Of a stretch of DNA of 64,000 nt, positions 59,995 through 64,000 are shown piece after piece. The stretch is from positions 7,962 to 71,961 of the forward strand of contig JABXGS010000189.1 of NCBI GenBank assembly GCA_016550425.1, written 5' to 3'. How positions within the stretch are numbered: position 1 is the first letter of the stretch; every line of letters begins with the position of its first letter. The DNA is from an archaeon. Its GTDB lineage: Archaea; Asgardarchaeota; Hermodarchaeia; Hermodarchaeales; Hermodarchaeaceae. Both the position numbers and the translations under genes were made by a program. The notes beneath the pieces are model-generated. The model searched no databases and had not been told where the DNA came from. It saw only the letters and a program-made list of their open reading frames with translations.

Positions 59995-60753
59995 ATGCCA
60001 ACACTCACCATAGAGAACAAACAGCTTAATTATCATATCCAAGGAACTGGTGTTCCTCTCGTAATGATTCATGGCTCGTTATGTCGTCATCGATTATGGG
60101 ATGAACAACTTACCTTAACCAATCATGCCCAACTGATTCGATTGGATTTACCTGGTCATGGTGAGTCTGAACCCCTAGAAGGAGCAATTACAATTGAGAG
60201 ATTCGCCCGCATCGTGGCACAACTAATACAGAAGTTAGGGCTAAAAACGGTAGTGCCTGTTGGGCATTCTTTAGGTGGGGCTGTCGCTCTTCAACTCGCC
60301 TTAGACTATTCAAGTCTTCTGAAAGGCTTGATCCTGATTGGAACAGGTGCGAAACTGGGGGTGCTGCCTGCCATACTAGAGGGATTACGCACTGATTTTT
60401 CGCGTGGCGTTGAGTTGTCAATAGGACAACTGGGCTTTGCAGAAGGTGCAGCTCCCAACTTGATTGAATTTGCGAAAACTGAATGTCTTCGTTGTGATTC
60501 TACGATTGGGTATCAGGACTTTGTTGCCTGCAATGCGTTTGATATGCGTAATCGGATTCATGAGGTAGCACTTCCAACCTTGGTGGTAGTGGGTGATGAA
60601 GATCAATTAACTCCCGTTAAATGGGCTGCATACTTAGCTGACAAAATCACTAACGCACAATTGAAGATTATTCCACAGGCTGGTCATTTCGTGATGCTTG
60701 AACGCCCGGATGAGGTCAATCAGGCAATCATAGACTATCTGCAACAAGTGTAG
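59995..60753 (+). CDS. Alpha/beta hydrolase
   Basis: 252 residues of the alpha/beta hydrolase fold. The oxyanion loop is MIHGSLC (about 23-29), the nucleophile elbow GHSLGG (Ser about 92), the acid Asp in VVGDEDQLTP (about 200) and the base His in AGHFVMLERP (about 226). The set is complete. Substrate unknown (esterase, lactonase or C-C hydrolase). GATTTAAATACA (59957-59968) is a TATA box about 30 bases before the ATG, so the message is almost leaderless. No signal peptide. Confidence 0.9.
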   Translation: MPTLTIENKQLNYHIQGTGVPLVMIHGSLCRHRLWDEQLTLTNHAQLIRLDLPGHGESEPLEGAITIERFARIVAQLIQKLGLKTVVPVGHSLGGAVALQLALDYSSLLKGLILIGTGAKLGVLPAILEGLRTDFSRGVELSIGQLGFAEGAAPNLIEFAKTECLRCDSTIGYQDFVACNAFDMRNRIHEVALPTLVVVGDEDQLTPVKWAAYLADKITNAQLKIIPQAGHFVMLERPDEVNQAIIDYLQQV

Positions 60754-60834
60754 TCTAAATGTATCTGAATTTTTGGCATTTGAGCAATGCCGTAATGGGA
60801 AACCACATAAACGTATGTTCTCATACCCAGCTTG

Positions 60835-60950
60835 CTTCTCTAACGGGCGGAGACGCTTGAGAAGTTTGGAAGGATGGTCGCATTGGCGGGATCACATGCC
60901 ACCCAGCTGTTGGCGATTCTTCTCGTCTCCGCCTCCCGCCATTTTACTTT
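60835..60950 (+). ncRNA. GC-rich structured RNA candidate
   Basis: A GC-rich island (about 60844-60940) lies in an AT-rich gap. Its ends form a strong stem: GGCGGAGAC (60846-60854) pairs with GTCTCCGCC (60925-60933), then after a 4-base bulge GAGAAG (60859-60864) pairs with CTTCTC (60919-60924), TCGC (60878-60881) with GCGA (60913-60916), and TGGC (60884-60887) with GCCA (60898-60901). A TATA-like CACATAAACG (about 60804-60813) lies upstream and T-rich sequence after 60940. It has no open frame and does not fit tRNA, SRP RNA or H/ACA patterns. A terminator-like or unclassified small RNA; strand is inferred from the promoter. Confidence 0.45.
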
Positions 60951-61010
60951 GACTACACGTTTTTTATTGTTATAGACAAGAATACTCACTTGTTTGAGGA
61001 AATGTAACCC

Positions 61011-61835
61011 ATGCCCGAATTACCTGATATAGTCGTGCTTGCAGAAAGTATGAAAGATGCCCTAATTCACAAAACAATTCTGGCAACAACGGTTCATCAA
61101 CCGAAGGTATTGAATAAAGGAGTTACTACATTTCGTAAAGCCCTCAGAAACCGAACCTTTCAGGATTTTCATCAACGAGGTAAATGGATTATTTGCGATT
61201 TTCATAATGATTCACATCTTGCCTTCAATTTAGGGATGGGAGGTGAATTACGAATTTATTGGCCACCCTTAATACCCGATCCCAAACGTGAACGTGTGAT
61301 TTTTTCTTTTCCAGATGGGAGTCAACTGTGGGTCCACTATTGGTGGTTTGGTCACGTTCATCAACTCAATCCGGGTGAACTTCAAAAACATCAGCAAATC
61401 GGTACCTTAGGAATCGAACCATTGAGTCAAGAATTCACGGAAGAAAAACTGGCTTCAATGCTTGAGAAGAAACGGGGTCGAATTAAAAGCTACTTACTCG
61501 ATCAACGGTTCATTGCAGGGATAGGAAATGTTTATGTACAGGATATTTTGTGGCATGCACGGCTCCATCCAAATCGGAAAACCAATACTCTTCAAACACA
61601 GGATATCGCAAAATTACACTATGCTATCCAGCATGTACTCCGGAAGGGTATTCGATATGGGCCTGGACCTGGTGAGCAAGATATTTGGGGGAACCGGGGA
61701 CAATGGGGCAAACAGCCAAGATGGCCACAAATTGCTTACAAAACTGGTAAACCATGTCCTATCTGTCAAACGCCAATTGAAGAACTTCGAGTGGGAAGTA
61801 CTACCAGTTACATCTGTTCACAATGTCAAGTTTAA
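61011..61835 (+). CDS. Fpg/Nei family DNA glycosylase
   Basis: 274 residues. Catalytic N-terminal Pro2 and Glu3 are present (MPELPD), the conserved Lys is in RGKWIICDF (about 57), the helix-two-turn-helix in KSYLLDQRFIAGIGNVYVQDILW (about 161-183) and the C-terminal zinc finger in CPICQTPIEELRVGSTTSYICSQC in outline (C-x2-C-x16-C-x2-C). It cuts oxidised bases from DNA by beta/delta-elimination. The usual Glu after LP is Asp (LPDIV rather than LPEVE), a mild change. Archaeal Fpg/Nei genes are uncommon, so the gene may have come by transfer (inference). ATG 61011 has GAGGA upstream. Confidence 0.93.
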   Translation: MPELPDIVVLAESMKDALIHKTILATTVHQPKVLNKGVTTFRKALRNRTFQDFHQRGKWIICDFHNDSHLAFNLGMGGELRIYWPPLIPDPKRERVIFSFPDGSQLWVHYWWFGHVHQLNPGELQKHQQIGTLGIEPLSQEFTEEKLASMLEKKRGRIKSYLLDQRFIAGIGNVYVQDILWHARLHPNRKTNTLQTQDIAKLHYAIQHVLRKGIRYGPGPGEQDIWGNRGQWGKQPRWPQIAYKTGKPCPICQTPIEELRVGSTTSYICSQCQV

Positions 61836-61900
61836 CAACCGGTCAATCTATTAATGAATACAATCGTGGTAGAATCTTAGAATTTGTTGTGGTATTCTCG

Positions 61901-62353
61901 ATGACACGTAAAGCAATTCAAGATCAATGGCCTGAGTGGAATTCTGTATGTTGGGGGTGTGGGCGGAATAATGAGCATGGTCTCCAATTGAAAAGTTACT
62001 GGGACGGAAATGAGACGATTGCACACTGGAAGCCTAAGCCCTATCATCTGGCATTTCCCGGAGTATTATGTGGAGGTATCATCGCTTCCTTGATTGATTG
62101 CCATGCCACGAATACCGCAAATTCAGCTGCTTACAAAGCAAAAGGCTACGAAATTAGTTCAGAACCCCCCAAAGGTTATGTTACAGGTTCACTTTTCATA
62201 AAGTATCTGAAACCAACTCCAGTAAATAATATGGTCACCCTTCGTGCTAAAGTGAAATCAATCCAAGGACGCAAAATCACAGTTACCTGTTCGCTCTATT
62301 CCGATGACGTCGAATGTGCTCAAGGTGAAGTGGTGGCTGTCGAAGTAGATTAA
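61901..62353 (+). CDS. Hotdog-fold thioesterase (PaaI-like)
   Basis: 150 residues. After VCWGCGRNNEHGLQLK (about 16-31), the Cys-x2-Cys/Gly-rich lead seen in PaaI-like hotdog proteins, comes HLAFPGVLCGGIIASLIDCHATNTA (about 53-77), the hotdog helix with the catalytic Asp/His position, then GYVTGSLFIKYLKPTP and a final strand KITVTCSLYSDDVECAQGEVVAVEV. These enzymes hydrolyse acyl-CoA thioesters. ATG 61901 gives the family's length; an upstream ATG (61823) overlaps the glycosylase gene and is less likely. Confidence 0.82.
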   Translation: MTRKAIQDQWPEWNSVCWGCGRNNEHGLQLKSYWDGNETIAHWKPKPYHLAFPGVLCGGIIASLIDCHATNTANSAAYKAKGYEISSEPPKGYVTGSLFIKYLKPTPVNNMVTLRAKVKSIQGRKITVTCSLYSDDVECAQGEVVAVEVD

Positions 62354-62451
62354 ACCTTTCGATAATAGATTATGCTGTAGCATCATTTTGGAATGAGATT
62401 TACAAAGGTTAATGAGGGAATTAATCGCCAACATTACGCGGTGACATTTTC

Positions 62452-63219
62452 TTGAAAAAACGAATTCAGCCACATATACGGTTAGGCGAAGGCGATGTAG
62501 CTGATGTCGTATTCATTGCAGGCAACCCTGACAGAGTACCAAAAATCGCCGCGAAAATGAAAGACGCCAAAGAAATCGGTAACTATCGTGGTTTAGTATC
62601 CTATCAGGCATATACACCCAAAGGAGTTGAAGTGACAGTCGCTACTTCTGGCATGGGCACCCCATCAACACATATTGTGATCGAAGAATTGGCCAACTTA
62701 GGTGCAAAGATCTTTATCCGGATTGGGTCGTGCGGCGGGGTTAATCCAGAGATAAAAACTGGAGATGTTGTGGTCGCAACAGGTGCGGTTCGTGACGAAC
62801 TAACCGGGACCAATTATGCTCCTTTGGAATATCCTGCTGTAGCGACAGCAGAAATCTATTCATCCCTACTAACTGCTATTTGGGAACTGCTACCTGCAGA
62901 TCGTATTCACGCAGGAATTGTCTGGTCAACCGATATCTACTATAACCATCGAGGTGCACACATACTCGATCAATGGACTCGAGCCAATGTTCAGTGCGTC
63001 GAAATGGAATCCTCACTTCTCTTTGTCTTTGCTCAGACTCGTGGATTACAGGCCGGATCCATTTTAGCCTGTGATGGTAACCTTCATGGGGATCAAAAGG
63101 GTGAACAAAAGGATGAAACAGAACAGAGTGGTGAGCAAAATCCCTTACTGAATGAAGCGATCTCGAAAGAAATAGAGGCAGCTATCAAAGCGGTTGATGA
63201 GTTATACGCATCAGATTAG
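62452..63219 (+). CDS. Nucleoside phosphorylase (PNP/UDP family)
   Basis: 255 residues of the PNP_UDP_1 family. Phosphate site IAGNPDRVP (about 23-31), conserved GMGTPSTHIVIEEL (about 67-80) and RIGSCGGVNPEIKTGDVVVATGAVRDE (about 89-115, in outline), and the base/ribose site VEMESSLLF (near 183). It splits purine nucleosides or uridine with phosphate to the base and ribose 1-phosphate. The start is TTG 62452; no in-frame ATG is nearby. Part of nucleoside salvage. The insertion KGEQKDETEQSGEQN near the C-terminus is charged and disordered. Confidence 0.92.
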   Translation: MKKRIQPHIRLGEGDVADVVFIAGNPDRVPKIAAKMKDAKEIGNYRGLVSYQAYTPKGVEVTVATSGMGTPSTHIVIEELANLGAKIFIRIGSCGGVNPEIKTGDVVVATGAVRDELTGTNYAPLEYPAVATAEIYSSLLTAIWELLPADRIHAGIVWSTDIYYNHRGAHILDQWTRANVQCVEMESSLLFVFAQTRGLQAGSILACDGNLHGDQKGEQKDETEQSGEQNPLLNEAISKEIEAAIKAVDELYASD

Positions 63220-63377
63220 GTAGTTTGATACCCTCAAGGGATACTGATAAGAAGCTTAATTGAGGATATAACTTGTTAAGGGATAACCTCCAACTATCTC
63301 CAAAATCCTTCCCTCCAAACGGTCAATCATACCCTTCCCAATGACCGTTAAGGCTCATCAAAAAGGCGATTGATTCG

Positions 63378-63587
63378 ATGGCTAGATGTCTCCTCGGAAG
63401 GCACGATTATGTGCCCATGTACGCTAGACTCAACAATGATCCAGAGGGACCCATCGAAGGTGTTATGGAGGTATGTCGGAGATGCGGTGCCCAGAGGCCT
63501 CTTCAGGGTCTGCTACGGAAGGGTGCAAAATTATTTAACGAGAAAGGACAATGGTTAACGACCGTTGAAAAAGCCGCAGTTATCTAA
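63378..63587 (+). CDS. Small Cys-containing DUF1660-like protein
   Basis: 69 residues: GRHDYVPMYARLNNDPEGPIEG (about 7-28, outlined), then VCRRCGAQRP (32-41) with a C-x2-C pair. Such small proteins are like DUF1660 members; a fourth ligand set may include Cys4 and His9, so a zinc knuckle is possible. Function unknown. ATG 63378 follows a possible weak ribosome site. Not strongly supported beyond its protein-like pattern and the tight gap to neighbours. Confidence 0.5.
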   Translation: MARCLLGRHDYVPMYARLNNDPEGPIEGVMEVCRRCGAQRPLQGLLRKGAKLFNEKGQWLTTVEKAAVI

Positions 63588-63723
63588 TTCCTTTTACCAA
63601 TTGGGGCAGGTTTCACATCTCTTTAAGCTACACTAACGTTGAATAGGCGTGTAGCAACTCGTAAAGATTTATTTACCCTCGTAAGAGAACACCGCCTACC
63701 AAATATTCCTGGTGATCTGTAAT

Positions 63724-63900
63724 ATGGGTGTTACTTGTCATGATATGAGAAAAGGGCAAATATATGCCTGCGACGGTTGTGGTTTGGAACTGCAAGTCGT
63801 CACTGAATGCGAAGAATGTGGAACTCCTGAAGATGCATGCGGGTGTGAAGCTCACTGTACCTTCGAGTGCTGTGGAAAACCCCTGGCACTGAAAAAATAA
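63724..63900 (+). CDS. Small Cys-rich metal-binding protein
   Basis: 58 residues from ATG 63724 (GTG 63712 and ATG 63745 are also in frame). It has ten cysteines: CH near the N-terminus, YACDGCG, CEECG, CGCEAHC and FECCG. The spacing suggests two metal sites, a zinc ribbon or desulfoferrodoxin/rubredoxin-like knuckle. GQIYACDGCGLELQVV is the ribbon start familiar from small archaeal zinc proteins. Function unknown. GGTGAT 8 bases before 63724 supports that start. A TATA-like GATTTATTTA lies near 63666. Confidence 0.55.
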   Translation: MGVTCHDMRKGQIYACDGCGLELQVVTECEECGTPEDACGCEAHCTFECCGKPLALKK

Positions 63901-63926
63901 TTTATTTTTCACATTTTCGAGGGATT

Positions 63927-64000
63927 TCAGGGTTTGATATAAGCCCATCCCTCTGCCTGTTTCTTTACTAATTCACCTACGCCTGAGGCGACAAACCCCA
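63927..64000 (-). CDS. C-terminus of a gene running off the right edge
   Basis: The minus strand, entering from 64000, reads GFVASGVGELVKKQAEGWAYIKP and stops at a TGA (63927-63929). The composition looks like genuine coding sequence. The rest lies outside the window; the protein cannot be named. Confidence 0.5.
   Translation of the reverse strand, partial: GFVASGVGELVKKQAEGWAYIKP

Noticed and set aside
59832..60020. A 62-codon minus-strand frame upstream of the alpha/beta hydrolase
   Set aside because: It covers the hydrolase promoter and start, and has no homology-like pattern.
60846..60933. tRNA, SRP RNA or H/ACA RNA at the GC-rich stem
   Set aside because: No T-loop or anticodon arm, no SRP GGAA-type loop with its partner motif, and no ACA next to the stem; left as an unassigned RNA candidate.
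1..64000. CRISPR arrays, tRNA or rRNA genes, intact insertion sequences
   Set aside because: No regularly spaced direct repeats, no cloverleaf with a GTTCRA-type loop, no rRNA-like stretch and no full transposase were found by eye; a covariance search could still reveal a missed tRNA.

Overview
The window looks like a chromosomal segment of an archaeon. TATA-type promoters sit about 25 bases upstream of many starts, and several genes are leaderless. Others have Shine-Dalgarno sites (GGAGG, GGTGA). Surface proteins carry an N-terminal signal and a C-terminal membrane helix ending in a short Arg/Lys-rich tail. The AT-leaning composition, the many MacB-, BtrH-, ArsR- and UvrA-type genes and the style of the surface proteins would suit an Asgard archaeon (Thorarchaeota-like), but no eukaryotic signature protein is present, so this placement is inference. 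No rRNA, tRNA, CRISPR array or intact insertion sequence was found.

Layout. 0-5 kb: a giant UvrA-like protein with four ABC cassettes. 5-9 kb: SLOG-like, PH-like and DUF3788 proteins, then a methyltransferase-BtrH pair. 9-13 kb: a leftward run of acetyltransferases, two GyrI-like paralogs (one with an ArsR head), an iron-sulfur flavoprotein and an ATC-hydrolase-like protein. 13-19.5 kb: an MFS carrier, a small membrane methyltransferase, then DinB, enoyl-CoA isomerase/hydratase and acyl-CoA ligase in one rightward run, and a methyltransferase. 19.5-25 kb: two helix-hairpin-helix proteins flanking a surface Ntn hydrolase, a seven-repeat surface propeller and an S-adenosylmethionine-decarboxylase-like enzyme. 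25-29 kb: a TetR-methylmalonate-semialdehyde-dehydrogenase unit divergent from two ICMT-type methyltransferases, with an operator-like palindrome between them. 29-35 kb: a DUF885 peptidase-like protein, an MGMT-like protein, an ArsR fusion and a two-gene membrane operon.

35-42 kb is the accessory part. It holds three decayed gene remnants, a large surface protein, a surface amidotransferase-like protein next to its own broken copy, a gene desert of about 1 kb and a secreted metzincin-like protease. 42-52 kb carries membrane proteins, a PH/zinc-ribbon protein, an MFS exporter, an anchored metallo-beta-lactamase-fold protein, an AlkD-like protein, DUF3795, radical SAM and a regulator pair. 52-60 kb has two ABC systems: a MacB-like pair divergent from a PadR regulator, and a COG4586/4587/3694-type exporter. 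60-64 kb has an alpha/beta hydrolase, a GC-rich structured RNA candidate, a Fpg/Nei glycosylase, a hotdog thioesterase, a nucleoside phosphorylase and two small Cys-rich proteins.

The genes mostly form small independent units of one to four genes, not one pathway. Recurring themes are DNA damage handling (UvrA-like, MGMT-like, AlkD-like, Fpg/Nei), small-molecule methylation and acetylation, acyl-CoA metabolism, export, and cell-surface proteins. The strongest unusual items are the quadruple-ABC UvrA fusion, the ncRNA candidate at about 60.85 kb, the ArsR-papain-like fusion with a 7-bp inverted repeat bracketing its TATA box, the integrase-arm/HhH fusion, and the decarboxylase-like protein with an altered processing site.
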